Source of the DNA: Opitutus sp. GAS368
Lineage (GTDB): Bacteria > Verrucomicrobiota > Verrucomicrobiia > Opitutales > Opitutaceae
NCBI RefSeq assembly: GCF_900104925.1
Contig: NZ_LT629735.1
Location: 3,331,001 to 3,395,000 of the forward strand
Direction of reading: 5' to 3'
DNA: 64,000 bases
Both the position numbers and the translations under genes were made by a program. The first letter of the stretch is position 1; each line of letters starts with the position of its first letter. The notes below the pieces were generated by a model. That model worked only from the letters and a program-made list of their open reading frames with translations. It was not told the origin of the DNA and made no database searches. Of the stretch, positions 1 through 8,873 are shown piece by piece.

Positions 1-1444
1 AGACGGAGTTGACTGCCGGCGTGCCGACCGTCGCGGTCAGGGGATTGTAGGACGAGGTGTTGTTCTCGTCGCCACTCAGGCTGCGCTTGCTGCCGGTGAA
101 GTAGAGGGCGAGGTCCTTGATGCCGGTGTAGCGGAACTCGAGCACGGGCGTGCGGACATTCTGGTGGATCTTGGCCCAGCCGGTGCGCGGGGTGCTGGTG
201 AGCGTGACGGCCGGCGTGCCCGAGGCGGCGACGACATTGTAGCTGGAGACGCCGTGGATGAACTCATCCTGGGCCCGGAAGGCGAGCTTCACGAACAGGG
301 CGGGGATGGGCTTCAGGTCGAGGGCGATGTTGCCCACGTAGTTCTTCACCCGGGTGCCGCCGCTGAGGCCCTGATAGTTGTCGGTAGCGACAGGCACGAT
401 GCCGGTGGCGGTCGCGGTCTGGGTGATGAGCGGGCGGCCGCCGCCGATCTCGGTGTGCACGAGCTCGTAGTTGCCGTTGACCTTCAGGGTGACCTTGTCC
501 GTCAGCTCGGTGCTGGTGGCCAGGTTGAAGCCGGTGGTCTTGGTCTTCATCGCGTCATTCTCGGCAATGGCGACCTGGTTGTTCCAGTTGTTTGGTGTCA
601 GCAGGGCCTTGGCGGCGGGCTGGGCGGCGGAAGCGAGGCTCACGATGGAGAAGGGGATGACCTCGCCCGGGAAGCGCGTGACATAGCGGATGTCGTCGTT
701 GTCGGTGCGGTCGGCGAGCAGGGTGAGCTCGATCTCCGTCTTCTTGATCTTGTAGCTGGACGACAGCTCGAGCAGCTCGTGGCGTTCGCTGACCTGCAGG
801 TAGCTCGGGACGATCTTGCGGACCTGGGTGATGGGGTTCGGGGCCACGGTGAAGGGCAGGCCGGTGAAGTCGGTGTCGCCCCAGATGGTGGAATCCTTGC
901 GGCCGTCGCGCAGTTCGTTCGTGTAGCGGAGCTTGAAGGTCGGCGCGTTGGGCAGTGCGAGGTTGGCCTCCACCCAAAACTTGGCGCGGTCGATGTGCAG
1001 ATCCTCGTTCGGGAGGGTCATGAACTCCTTGTTGGTCGGGAAGAATCCGCCGGCACCGTCATAGAACGTGCGGAAGCGCTTGTAGCCGAAGTCGACGGAG
1101 CCGACGTCGGTCTTGGTCAGGTTCACCCGTCCGAGGTAGTCCTCGGCGCCGGTGAGGGCGCGGCCATCGAGGGTGAGGGTGGTCGTCTTAGTGACGTCCT
1201 TGGCGAAGTGCAGATCCTCGATGCCGGCGCCGCCGTTGGCGTCCTGCTTCGTGCGGGTCTGGAAGGCGGCCTCGTTGCCGGTGATGGAGGCCGCCTGCCC
1301 GCTGATCTTGATGTAGCTCTCAAAATCGGGGAAGGCGTCGGAGGGCAGCTTGTCGGCCGCGCGGACCGTTCCTCCCGCGAGGGCGAGCAGGGCCCCGGCC
1401 AGGAGGCCGGCGGGGCGGATGAAGTCGGCAAGGGTGACTTTCAT
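1..1444 (-). CDS. Outer-membrane beta-barrel protein of a porin-cytochrome conduit, MtrB/PioB-like (3' end beyond window)
   Basis: This reading frame starts at the ATG complement at 1442-1444 and stays open to base 1, so at least 481 residues are present and the C-terminus is missing. The N-terminus is a clear signal peptide (basic start, then an Ala/Leu/Gly-rich core ending near VRAAD, residues 1-31). The rest has alternating polar/aromatic strands without cytoplasmic features, as expected for an outer-membrane barrel; the stretch VDFGYKRFRTFYDGAGGFF is typical of the barrels paired with DmsE/MtrA-type cytochromes. It follows an octahaem lipoprotein by 23 bases in the same direction. In such conduits the barrel sheathes a multihaem cytochrome so that electrons can cross the outer membrane. 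Assignment to MtrB versus PioB or another porin family cannot be settled from sequence reading alone. Confidence 0.7.
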   Translation of the reverse strand, partial: MKVTLADFIRPAGLLAGALLALAGGTVRAADKLPSDAFPDFESYIKISGQAASITGNEAAFQTRTKQDANGGAGIEDLHFAKDVTKTTTLTLDGRALTGAEDYLGRVNLTKTDVGSVDFGYKRFRTFYDGAGGFFPTNKEFMTLPNEDLHIDRAKFWVEANLALPNAPTFKLRYTNELRDGRKDSTIWGDTDFTGLPFTVAPNPITQVRKIVPSYLQVSERHELLELSSSYKIKKTEIELTLLADRTDNDDIRYVTRFPGEVIPFSIVSLASAAQPAAKALLTPNNWNNQVAIAENDAMKTKTTGFNLATSTELTDKVTLKVNGNYELVHTEIGGGRPLITQTATATGIVPVATDNYQGLSGGTRVKNYVGNIALDLKPIPALFVKLAFRAQDEFIHGVSSYNVVAASGTPAVTLTSTPRTGWAKIHQNVRTPVLEFRYTGIKDLALYFTGSKRSLSGDENNTSSYNPLTATVGTPAVNSV

Positions 1445-1467
1445 GGCTGGGAATGGGTTGGGTGTGG

Positions 1468-2268
1468 TCAGTTGCGGAAGTGGAAGCTGGCGTTGGAACC
1501 GTGCGGCTGCTCGTGGCAGCCGGCGCTCCAGCAGGTGCCCTGCATGAGGCGCGTATTGTGGTTCTCCGCCGTGTGCCGGATCGCGTTGGCGTTGATCTGG
1601 CCGGAGGAGCCGGGGTCGCCCACCTCGAGGTGGCAGCGCAGGCAGAGGTTGGCGTCGCGGGCGACGAGCATCTTGGCGTTGATCGTGCCGTGCGGGTTGT
1701 GGCAGGCGACGCAGCCCTCGCGCATGGCGCCGTGCTCGTAGACGAACGGGCCCTTCTGCTCGGTGTGGCACTTGGTGCAGGTGGCGTTCTGGCCCTCCAG
1801 GTCGGCGCCGGTGCCGGCGATGGCGTTGCCCTTGTGGACCTCATGGCAGTCGGCGCAGCTCATCTTGCCGTTCAGCACCTGGTGGCTGTTCGGGAGGCTG
1901 AACTGGGCGCGCTTGTCGAGGTGGCAGGCGAAGCAGGTCTCCGGCGACCGGCGCGGGTTGATGATGGTGCCCTTGGCGCCGCCGGACTTGTTGTGGATCG
2001 AACCGGGGCCGTGGCAGGCTTCGCAGCCCGTATCCCCCACCTTGGGATCGGCGAGGGCGAGGCGCGCGTGGCTGGCGGTGGCGAAGTGCGCGGTGTGGTC
2101 GGCGTGGCACTCGGCGCAGGACTTGGAGCCGGCGAACTGGGCGCCGGGCACCGCGGGCGGCGCGAGCACCGCGCGGTTCGCGGAGACGCAGGAGATCAGC
2201 AGCAGACCCCAGGCGGCGATGCCGCCGAAGAGCAGCGTGTTTTTGGTCCAGCGGGTGGGGAGATTCAT
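1468..2268 (-). CDS. Octahaem c-type cytochrome lipoprotein, DmsE/MtrA-like
   Basis: The 266-residue product has a hydrophobic N-terminus ending in a lipobox-like LISC (Cys about residue 27), so it is probably a lipoprotein. Seven CXXCH motifs (CAECH, CEACH, CFACH, CADCH, CTKCH, CVACH, CLRCH) plus a C-terminal CX4CH (CWSAGCH) give eight likely covalent haems. Size, haem density and motif spacing resemble the DmsE/MtrA family, whose members usually carry ten haems in about 300 residues; this one is shorter. It lies between a NapC-type cytochrome and a barrel protein, the order expected for quinol pool to periplasm to outer membrane electron flow. The direction of flow (respiratory export or electron uptake) is not shown by the sequence. 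Confidence 0.85.
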   Translation of the reverse strand: MNLPTRWTKNTLLFGGIAAWGLLLISCVSANRAVLAPPAVPGAQFAGSKSCAECHADHTAHFATASHARLALADPKVGDTGCEACHGPGSIHNKSGGAKGTIINPRRSPETCFACHLDKRAQFSLPNSHQVLNGKMSCADCHEVHKGNAIAGTGADLEGQNATCTKCHTEQKGPFVYEHGAMREGCVACHNPHGTINAKMLVARDANLCLRCHLEVGDPGSSGQINANAIRHTAENHNTRLMQGTCWSAGCHEQPHGSNASFHFRN

Positions 2269-2409
2269 GGGAGGAAAGGCTTGGGCGACTGGGTTACCTG
2301 TTATGGCACCCTCCTTATACGGGATTTTCCGGGCGATGACTGCGCATCGCTTGGCCAGGTGTGGGCAGTAATTGGTGCGTTGCCCATCGCGGGGGTGCGC
2401 CGGCCGGCG

Positions 2410-3903
2410 CTACTTCTGGATGGCGCCGTTGTGGCAGTCGGAGCAGGTGAGGTCGGGATCGAGTTCGCCGTCGGGGTGCTTGAATTCCAGGCCGCGCGCA
2501 TTGAGCTGCTCGAGCATGGCGCCCTTGCCCTGGGCGAGAATCGTGTGGCAGGACGTGCAGTCGCTCGCGGGCACGACCAGGCCGCCGGCGCCCTGGTGCT
2601 TGCTGTCGTGGCAGCGGAAACAGCCGGCCCAGTCCTTGTGGCCGAGGTTGTCGGGATACCCGCGCCAATCGGCCTGGCGCTCGGGGAACATCGAGGAGGC
2701 AAACAGCCGCTGCACTTCGGCAATGGCGGGCGCGGTGTCCGCGGCCTCGGCATACTTGCCGCGGAGGTAGTCGCCGATCCTGCCCGGGGCCGCGGCGGCG
2801 GTGCTGATTTCCTTTTGCAGCATGGCCTTCACGGCCTCGCGCTTGATGTTGGGGAGCTTCCGGCTGAGCGTGCCGGACGCCATCGCCTGCTCTACCGAGG
2901 CGTTGGCGCTCGGGAAGTCGTGGGCGGGACGATTGTGGCAGTCGAGGCAGTCCATCCGGCGGATCTTGTCCGCGGGCGGCTCGCCCTTGAAGTCCGCGGC
3001 GCGGTAGACGCGCGCCGTGCCGTCCTTCGGGTTGGTCACCCGCATCCAGGGGATCACCTGGCGCTTATCGTCGGTGGCGTAATAGTCGACCTGCGCGTCC
3101 GGGCCGGCGTGCCAGTGGATGCCGCCGAGGGCGCCGTCGGCGCGGGGCTCGGTGACGCGCAGAAGCAGGCGGACGGTGTAGGGCGTGTTGGCCTTGTCGG
3201 ACAGGAAATGTTCGTAGGTGCGGTCGAGGTTGCCGTGGGACTTCTCGGGCCAGTGGCACTTGGCGCAGATATCCTGGGCCGGGCGGATATACTTGAGCGG
3301 GGTGGCGATGGGGCGGTTGTAGTTGTCCAGCGTGTAGGCGATGAGTTGGTGGGTGCCGTTGATCTTGGCCTTGATGAACCACTGGGCGCCGGAGCCGATG
3401 TGGCATTCCACGCAGTCCACGCGGGCGTGGGCGCTGCGCTGGTAGGCGACAAACTCGGGGTTCATGGCTTGGTGGCATACCTGGCCGCAGAACTGCACCG
3501 ATTCCGAGTAATGGTAGGTCTGGTAGCTGCCGAAGGCGCTCAGCATGATGAAGCCCACGCCGCCGGCGCCGAAGAGGACCAGGAAGCGGCGCTGGGCCGG
3601 GCTGGAAAAATCCAGCCGCCACTTGTCCGGCACCGTGGCCGCGTGCTTGATCGCCCAGCGGCGCTGCGCCCAGGCGCCGAAGAACACCAGCACGAGGCCG
3701 GTGCTCAGGAAGCCCGGGGCGACGATGTAAGTGAAGATGCCCAGGTAGGGATTCTTGTCCCCCTGTGTGAAGTCCATCCAGACCAGCAGGGCGAACGAGA
3801 ACAGCGCGCCGAGCGCCAGCACGCCGCCGATGGCGCTGATCCAGTTGTTGAAATGGGACCGCGGCTTGGGCGCGACCGGAATGGAGGAGATGGGCTCGGA
3901 CAT
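2410..3903 (-). CDS. Membrane-anchored multihaem cytochrome, NapC/NirT type
   Basis: The 497-residue protein begins with three hydrophobic segments (about residues 21-45, 55-78 and 108-130) and then a periplasmic haem domain. The first haem site is CGQVCH (CX3CH), directly followed by NPEFVAYQRSAHARVDCVEC, the signature of NapC/NirT quinol dehydrogenases; further CXXCH motifs are CAKCH, CLDCH, CFRCH, CTSCH and CSDCH, seven sites in all. NapC/NirT proteins normally have four or five haems in about 200 residues, so this is a long form with an extra C-terminal haem domain. It probably takes electrons from (or gives them to) the quinone pool and connects with the soluble cytochrome upstream and the octahaem lipoprotein downstream. 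The start at 3903 is chosen because the first membrane segment follows it directly; a longer open frame upstream runs through the preceding cytochrome gene. Confidence 0.85.
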   Translation of the reverse strand: MSEPISSIPVAPKPRSHFNNWISAIGGVLALGALFSFALLVWMDFTQGDKNPYLGIFTYIVAPGFLSTGLVLVFFGAWAQRRWAIKHAATVPDKWRLDFSSPAQRRFLVLFGAGGVGFIMLSAFGSYQTYHYSESVQFCGQVCHQAMNPEFVAYQRSAHARVDCVECHIGSGAQWFIKAKINGTHQLIAYTLDNYNRPIATPLKYIRPAQDICAKCHWPEKSHGNLDRTYEHFLSDKANTPYTVRLLLRVTEPRADGALGGIHWHAGPDAQVDYYATDDKRQVIPWMRVTNPKDGTARVYRAADFKGEPPADKIRRMDCLDCHNRPAHDFPSANASVEQAMASGTLSRKLPNIKREAVKAMLQKEISTAAAAPGRIGDYLRGKYAEAADTAPAIAEVQRLFASSMFPERQADWRGYPDNLGHKDWAGCFRCHDSKHQGAGGLVVPASDCTSCHTILAQGKGAMLEQLNARGLEFKHPDGELDPDLTCSDCHNGAIQK

Positions 3904-3980
3904 GGTGGGAAGGGAGTGTGTCAACGTGCTGCGGCTGGTCCGGCCGCCACGTGTGTCGTGTGCCGGGACGGCCGGTGGCG

Positions 3981-4319
3981 TCAGGCCTTGAACTTGCGGA
4001 TGTAGGCGACGAGATCCTTGATCTCGTCGGCGGAGAGGTCGGCCTTGTAGGCCTTCATCCTTTCCTTGCCGGCCTTGTCGTTGATGCCCTCGGTGATGGA
4101 CTTGATCATTTCCTCGTCCTTCATCTCGGCCTGCGCCTTGGCGTCGGTGTAATCCTTCAACTGGAGTTTCTTGCCGGCCTTGGTCTGGCCCTTGCCGTCG
4201 TCGCCGTGGCACTTGGTGCAGTTGTTTTCCCAGTTCTCGGTGACGGGGGCGGCATGACCGAGGGCTGTGCCCGCAAGAAAGACCAGGCTGGTGGTGAGGA
4301 GGAGACAGCGATTTTTCAT
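3981..4319 (-). CDS. Small periplasmic class I cytochrome c
   Basis: A 112-residue protein with a standard signal peptide (MKNRC start, hydrophobic core, cleavage near AHAAP) and one CTKCH haem motif at about residues 34-38. It is Lys- and Asp-rich after the haem, with a C-terminal helix ending LVAYIRKFKA, the usual class I fold in which a Met (KERMKAY) serves as sixth ligand. It is the first gene of the minus-strand cytochrome cluster, 77 bases ahead of the NapC-like gene. Its likely job is shuttling electrons in the periplasm for the conduit. Confidence 0.85.
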   Translation of the reverse strand: MKNRCLLLTTSLVFLAGTALGHAAPVTENWENNCTKCHGDDGKGQTKAGKKLQLKDYTDAKAQAEMKDEEMIKSITEGINDKAGKERMKAYKADLSADEIKDLVAYIRKFKA

Positions 4320-4574
4320 GGTGGAATGCGGTGGTTGAAGTGGGCGATGAGTAGAGTTTAGTCGCGGCAACGGTGAAGTCGTTGCTCTAACATGGCGGAA
4401 TTTCGCCCCGCTGGCTGTGCATGGGTTGCTGAGCTTGGCGCAACATTTGTCCTGCCGGGCCCCAACCGTGCCAAGGGGGTCGGTTCGGTTGCCGCCAAGT
4501 CGCAAGGATTGCCCAAATCCCCGCAAGATACGCGGAGCCCTCCCGCCCCGTTTCGGTCATGATGGGGGTCCACG

Positions 4575-5720
4575 ATGAAATGGACTCTCTCTCCACGCAC
4601 CCGCGCGGCAGCATGGCCCGGCCGCCGCCCCGGTCTCCTGCTTAGCCGCGGGCAATTCAGGTCGCTCTGCGCGCTGGCCCTGCCGCTATGGCTCGCCGCC
4701 TGCCGTGATTCCCAGGTGGTGAGCTATCGTATACCGAAGGAACATGACACCCCCGCGCCCGCGCCGGCTGCGCCCGCGGGCATGGCCGGACTGGCGGTCG
4801 CCGCCACAGGGACGGGCGGCCTGGAATGGACCGCGCCCTCAGCCTGGCAGGCCAAGCCGCCCTCCACCATGCGCAAGGGGAGCTATGCCGTGGGCGGGGA
4901 GGGTGCCGCCGGCGCCGACCTCGCGATCACCGCTTTTCCCGGCGATGTCGGCGGCGACCTGGCCAACGTGAACCGCTGGCGCGGCCAGCTCGGGCTGCCG
5001 CCCATCACCGAGGCGGAACTCGCCGCGGCCTTCACGCCCGTCACAGCCAACGGCCTGGCGATGAAGGTCGTGGACCTCACCGGCGGCGCACAACGCATGC
5101 TCGGTGCGATCGTGCCGCAGGCGGGCGCCACGTGGTTCTTCAAGCTTACGGGTCCCGAGGCGATTGTCGCGCAGGCCAAATCCGCCTACCTCGAATTTCT
5201 CCAGACGGTTCGCGCGGCGCCCGTGGTCGCCCGCGCTTCCGCCACGCCGCCGCCGGCCGCCGGGCCGGCCCCGGATATGGCGAACACGCCCGTGATCAAG
5301 GCCGACGGTCCCGGGCTCAAGTGGACGGCGCCGGCCCTCTGGCAGGAGAAGCCTGCCACCGCGATGCGCAAGGCGACTTATCTCGTGCCCGGCGCGAGTG
5401 GCGCCAACAGCGAGCTCGCCATCACGGCCTTCCCCGGCGACGTCGGCGGCGAACTGGCCAACGTCAACCGCTGGCGCGGCCAGCTCCAGCTGCCCCCGCT
5501 CACGGCCGCCGAACTCCCCGCGACCATCACCCGCATCAGGGTCAACGGCCTGTCGGTCACCCTCGTGGATCTTACGGGCGGCCCGTCCGTCCGTCTCCTC
5601 GGCGCGATCGTGCCGGCCAACGGCGCCACGTGGTTCTTCAAGCTCACCGGCCCGGCCGACCTGGTCGCGACGGAGAAGCCCGCCTTCCTCGCCTTCCTGC
5701 AAACCCTTTCCGCGCCGTGA
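4575..5720 (+). CDS. Lipoprotein with two tandem copies of an unassigned domain
   Basis: The 381-residue product has a basic N-terminus and a lipobox (WLAAC, Cys near residue 44). It then carries two clearly homologous units of about 125 residues (roughly 85-210 and 247-380), each containing WTAP-x-WQ-KP, TMRK or AMRK, ITAFPGDVGG, NVNRWRGQL, VDLTGG, LGAIVP and ATWFFKLTGP. The units are separated by an Ala/Pro-rich linker. Domains with the GGxxNVNRWR pattern are frequent next to cytochrome c maturation genes in this group of bacteria, but I know of no assigned function. Its stop codon overlaps the GTG start of ccsBA (GTGA), so the two are almost certainly co-translated and may act together in cytochrome biogenesis. 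The internal duplication is unusual. Confidence 0.75.
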   Translation: MKWTLSPRTRAAAWPGRRPGLLLSRGQFRSLCALALPLWLAACRDSQVVSYRIPKEHDTPAPAPAAPAGMAGLAVAATGTGGLEWTAPSAWQAKPPSTMRKGSYAVGGEGAAGADLAITAFPGDVGGDLANVNRWRGQLGLPPITEAELAAAFTPVTANGLAMKVVDLTGGAQRMLGAIVPQAGATWFFKLTGPEAIVAQAKSAYLEFLQTVRAAPVVARASATPPPAAGPAPDMANTPVIKADGPGLKWTAPALWQEKPATAMRKATYLVPGASGANSELAITAFPGDVGGELANVNRWRGQLQLPPLTAAELPATITRIRVNGLSVTLVDLTGGPSVRLLGAIVPANGATWFFKLTGPADLVATEKPAFLAFLQTLSAP

Positions 5721-8700
5721 AATTCCTCTCCACCCTCGGGCGCGACGCCCGCGACCTGCTCGTCTCGCTCAAGCTCACGGTTGTGCTCATCCTGCTTTCG
5801 ATCATCCTGATCCTCGTCGCCACGCTCGACCAGGTGAACCTCGGCATCTGGGTGGTGCAGGCGAAATACTTCAACACGTTCATCGTATACTGGCCCGTAA
5901 GCAACATGTCGCTCGCCGTCTTTCCCGGCGGCTACACGCTCGGCGGCCTGTTGCTGGCCAACCTGCTGGCGGCGCACGCCTACCGCCTCACCCTCGGCTG
6001 GCGCAAGCTCGGCCTCTGGCTGGTGCACGCCGGCCTTGTTCTGCTCCTCGTCGGCCAGCTGCTCACCGGCCTCTGGCAGGACGAATACCAGATGCGCCTG
6101 GACCAGGGGGAGACGAAGAACTACTCGGAGAGCTACCGGAACATCGAGCTGGCGGTCACCGACACGACCGATGCGCAGTTCGACGACGTGGTGGTCATCC
6201 CCGAGTCGCCGCTCGCCCGGAAGCAGATGGTGCAGCACCCCAAGCTGCCGTTCCGCGTCGTGGTCCGCACCTACCTGCCCAACGCCACGTTGCGCGAGAC
6301 CACCGGCACCGCGCCCGCGGCGGCGGACGGCGCGGGGGCCACGCAGGGCGTCGGCCCGTCGGTCCTCGTCGCGCCGCAGCCGCTCACCTTCAAGCAGGAC
6401 GAACGCAACCTGCCGGCGGCCTACGTCGAGCTGGCCGGCCCGGACGGGTCGCTCGGCACCTGGCTGGTGTCGCCGCTGCTCGAGCCGCAGCGCTTCGATT
6501 TCGCCGGACGCACGTGGAAGATCGCGCTGCGCTTCGCGCGGCACTACCAGCCCTACACGCTCACGCTGCTGAAGTTCAACCATGACCGCTACGCCGGCAC
6601 GGACATTCCCAAGAATTTTTCCAGCCGGCTGCGCCTGACCACGCCCGACGGTCGCGAGGACCGCGAGGTGCTGATCTACATGAACAACCCGCTGCGTCAC
6701 GCCGGACTTACGTTCTACCAGGCCGGTTTCGCCAACAACGACCAGACCACCGTACTTCAGGTCGTGCGCAACCCGAGCTGGCTCATTCCCTATGTTGCCT
6801 GCGGCGTGATGACGCTCGGTCTGGCCTGGCAGTTCGGCCTGCATCTCGTTGCTTTCATCGGCCGGCGCCGCCGGCCGGTTGCGGTCACCCCGGCCACGGC
6901 GGCCCCGCGTCCGGCGCCGGCGGCTCCCTGGACGGCGGCGCGGATTTTCCCGCTGGCCGTGCTGGCCCTCGCGGTTGCCGCGGTCGGCGTCTCGCTGTTT
7001 CCGCCGCCGGTCAAAAGCGACTTCGACCTCGCCGGCTTCGGCCGGTTGCCGACGCTGGTGAACGGCCGCACCAAGCCGCTCGACACCGTGGCCCGCACGA
7101 CCCTGCTCGTGCTGCAGGGCCGCCAGCGCGTCACCGCGCCCGATGGCAGCCCGGTCAGCCCCGGCGAATGGCTGCTGGACATGCTCTACAAGCCGGACCT
7201 TGCCAACGCCTACCCGGTGTTTGAGATCGTCCACCCGGACGTGCTCACGCTCTTCAACCTCACGCCGGAGGACGGCACGGGCAAAAAACGTTTCAGCTTC
7301 AACCAGCTCGCCAACGGCATCCCGGAGCTGGACCGGCAGGCGAAGCTCGCCGATGCCGTCGAGTCCGCCGTGCGTTCGCCGTTCCAGCGCGCGGTCATCC
7401 AGCTGCGCGACGGGCTCGTCCTCTATGAGAGCCTCCAGGAAAACATCATCGCGCCCGGCGTGGACAGCTACCTCGACCAGCTGGTGCATTTCGACACCCT
7501 TGTGCCCGCCGGCCTCGCCGCGGAGCGCGCGAAGGCGGCCGGCCAGTCCTTCGACGCCGCGGCGGCCAAGGCCGTCGGCGACCTGCGCACCACCTTCGCC
7601 ACCGTCGAGTCCTTCGGCAACCTCCGCCTGATTCCGCCCGCCACCGGCGGCCAGACCAACCTGGCGGGCTGGCTGAACCCGGGCGGCGCGCTGGGCGCGA
7701 GCCTGGCGCGCGGCCGGCTCGACGCCGCCACCGCCGCCTACGTCGGACTCGGCCTGGCCTGGCGCAACGGGCAGCCGGCGGCGTTCAACGCGATGGTCCA
7801 TGACTTTCGCGCCGGGCTCGAGGGCACGATCCCCGGGTTTTTGCGCAAGGGTGACGCCGAGGCGCGCTTCAACGCCGCCCAGCCGTTCTACACGAGCATG
7901 ACGCTTTATGTCGTGGCCTTCCTGCTGGCCGTATTCTCCTGGCTGAAATGGCCCGAGGCGCTCGGCCGCGCCGCGCTCTGGCTCATCGCCCTCGCGTGGG
8001 TGCTGGCCACCGCCGGCATCGCCATGCGCATGTGGCTTGAGGGCCGCCCGCCGGTCACCAACCTCTATTCGTCGGCCCTCTTCATCGGTTGGGGCTCCGT
8101 CGCGCTCTGCCTCGTGCTCGAGCTGACCTACCGGAACGCCATCGGCAGCGTCGCGGCCGGGCTGATCGGCTTCGCCACGCTGCTGATCGCCCACCACCTC
8201 TCGCTCAGCGGCGACACGCTCGAGATGATGCGCGCCGTCCTCGATTCAAATTTCTGGCTGGCGACGCACGTGGTGACGGTGACGACCGGCTACGCGGCGA
8301 CCTTCCTGGCCGGCTTCCTGGCGCTCATTTATCTGGCTCGCGGCATCTTCACCAAATCGCTCGACCCGAAGACGGCCGACGCGCTGGCAGGCATGGTCTA
8401 CGGCGTCGTCTGCTTTGCCACGGTGTTCAGTTTTGTCGGCACCGTGCTCGGTGGCATCTGGGCCGATCAGTCCTGGGGTCGCTTCTGGGGCTGGGATCCG
8501 AAGGAGAACGGCGCGCTCATCATTGTCCTCTGGAACTCCCTCATCCTGCACGCCCGCTGGGGCGGCTTGGTGAAGCAGCGCGGGCTGATGGCGCTGGCCG
8601 TCTTTGGCAACGTCGTGACGGCCTGGAGCTGGTTTGGCGTCAACATGCTGGGGGTCGGCCTGCACAGCTACGGCTTCATGGACGCCGCCTTCTGGTGGCT

Positions 8701-8788
8701 GGCGCTGTTCATGGCCAGCCAGCTGGCGGCCATCGGGTTGGCCGGCCTGCCGCGCGAGCGGTGGCGCAGCCCCGCGCCGGTCCGGTAG
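5717..8788 (+). CDS. ccsBA: Cytochrome c synthase, fused ResB-CcsA (System II)
   Basis: The 1023-residue membrane protein starts with GTG overlapping the previous stop; the first residues (KFLSTLGRDARDLL) lead straight into the first membrane helix typical of ResB. The N-terminal half has ResB features: three early membrane helices, a large periplasmic domain and a fourth helix near residue 360. The C-terminal half (from about residue 730) is CcsA with several helices and the haem-handling WWD motif (SWGRFWGWDPKENGA, about residues 917-932) with flanking histidines. Such a fusion is the complete System II synthase that moves haem to the periplasm and attaches it to CXXCH motifs. Position next to multihaem cytochromes fits. 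The middle periplasmic stretch (about 430-720) is long and has no obvious domain. Confidence 0.93.
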   Translation: MKFLSTLGRDARDLLVSLKLTVVLILLSIILILVATLDQVNLGIWVVQAKYFNTFIVYWPVSNMSLAVFPGGYTLGGLLLANLLAAHAYRLTLGWRKLGLWLVHAGLVLLLVGQLLTGLWQDEYQMRLDQGETKNYSESYRNIELAVTDTTDAQFDDVVVIPESPLARKQMVQHPKLPFRVVVRTYLPNATLRETTGTAPAAADGAGATQGVGPSVLVAPQPLTFKQDERNLPAAYVELAGPDGSLGTWLVSPLLEPQRFDFAGRTWKIALRFARHYQPYTLTLLKFNHDRYAGTDIPKNFSSRLRLTTPDGREDREVLIYMNNPLRHAGLTFYQAGFANNDQTTVLQVVRNPSWLIPYVACGVMTLGLAWQFGLHLVAFIGRRRRPVAVTPATAAPRPAPAAPWTAARIFPLAVLALAVAAVGVSLFPPPVKSDFDLAGFGRLPTLVNGRTKPLDTVARTTLLVLQGRQRVTAPDGSPVSPGEWLLDMLYKPDLANAYPVFEIVHPDVLTLFNLTPEDGTGKKRFSFNQLANGIPELDRQAKLADAVESAVRSPFQRAVIQLRDGLVLYESLQENIIAPGVDSYLDQLVHFDTLVPAGLAAERAKAAGQSFDAAAAKAVGDLRTTFATVESFGNLRLIPPATGGQTNLAGWLNPGGALGASLARGRLDAATAAYVGLGLAWRNGQPAAFNAMVHDFRAGLEGTIPGFLRKGDAEARFNAAQPFYTSMTLYVVAFLLAVFSWLKWPEALGRAALWLIALAWVLATAGIAMRMWLEGRPPVTNLYSSALFIGWGSVALCLVLELTYRNAIGSVAAGLIGFATLLIAHHLSLSGDTLEMMRAVLDSNFWLATHVVTVTTGYAATFLAGFLALIYLARGIFTKSLDPKTADALAGMVYGVVCFATVFSFVGTVLGGIWADQSWGRFWGWDPKENGALIIVLWNSLILHARWGGLVKQRGLMALAVFGNVVTAWSWFGVNMLGVGLHSYGFMDAAFWWLALFMASQLAAIGLAGLPRERWRSPAPVR

Positions 8789-8816
8789 GCCCGGGCGCCG
8801 CAAGATTTGCGCGGTC

Positions 8817-8861
8817 TTGCGCAACCGAGGCGCAGCCGGGGCGGAGGCCTTCCGGCATACT
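8817..8861 (+). promoter_or_regulatory. Candidate hemN promoter with TTGCGCAAC box
   Basis: A palindromic TTGCGCAA (8817-8824) with CGCAAC at 8820-8825 is followed after exactly 30 bases by CATACT (8856-8861), a plausible -10 element. The ATG of hemN begins 13 bases later. The same CGCAAC plus 30-base spacing occurs before the next two plus-strand genes, which suggests a shared activator site near -40. No experimental support. Confidence 0.4.
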
Positions 8862-8873
8862 GGAGGTCCACGC

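Noticed and set aside
164-1741. Long plus-strand open frame opposite the barrel gene
   Set aside because: Its product is Gly/Val/Ala-rich with no domain; the minus strand encodes recognisable signal peptide and haem proteins. It is an artefact of high G/C.
1453-4005. 850-codon plus-strand frame over the cytochrome genes
   Set aside because: Runs antisense to two multihaem cytochromes with clear CXXCH motifs and has no recognisable content.
4826-5716. N-terminal extension of ccsBA back to an ATG at 4826
   Set aside because: It would overlap the tandem-domain lipoprotein in another frame with Arg-rich nonsense; GTG at 5717 starts immediately before the first ResB helix.
5378-8197. 939-codon minus-strand frame opposite ccsBA
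   Set aside because: Arg/Gly/Glu-rich, no motif, antisense to a well-supported gene.
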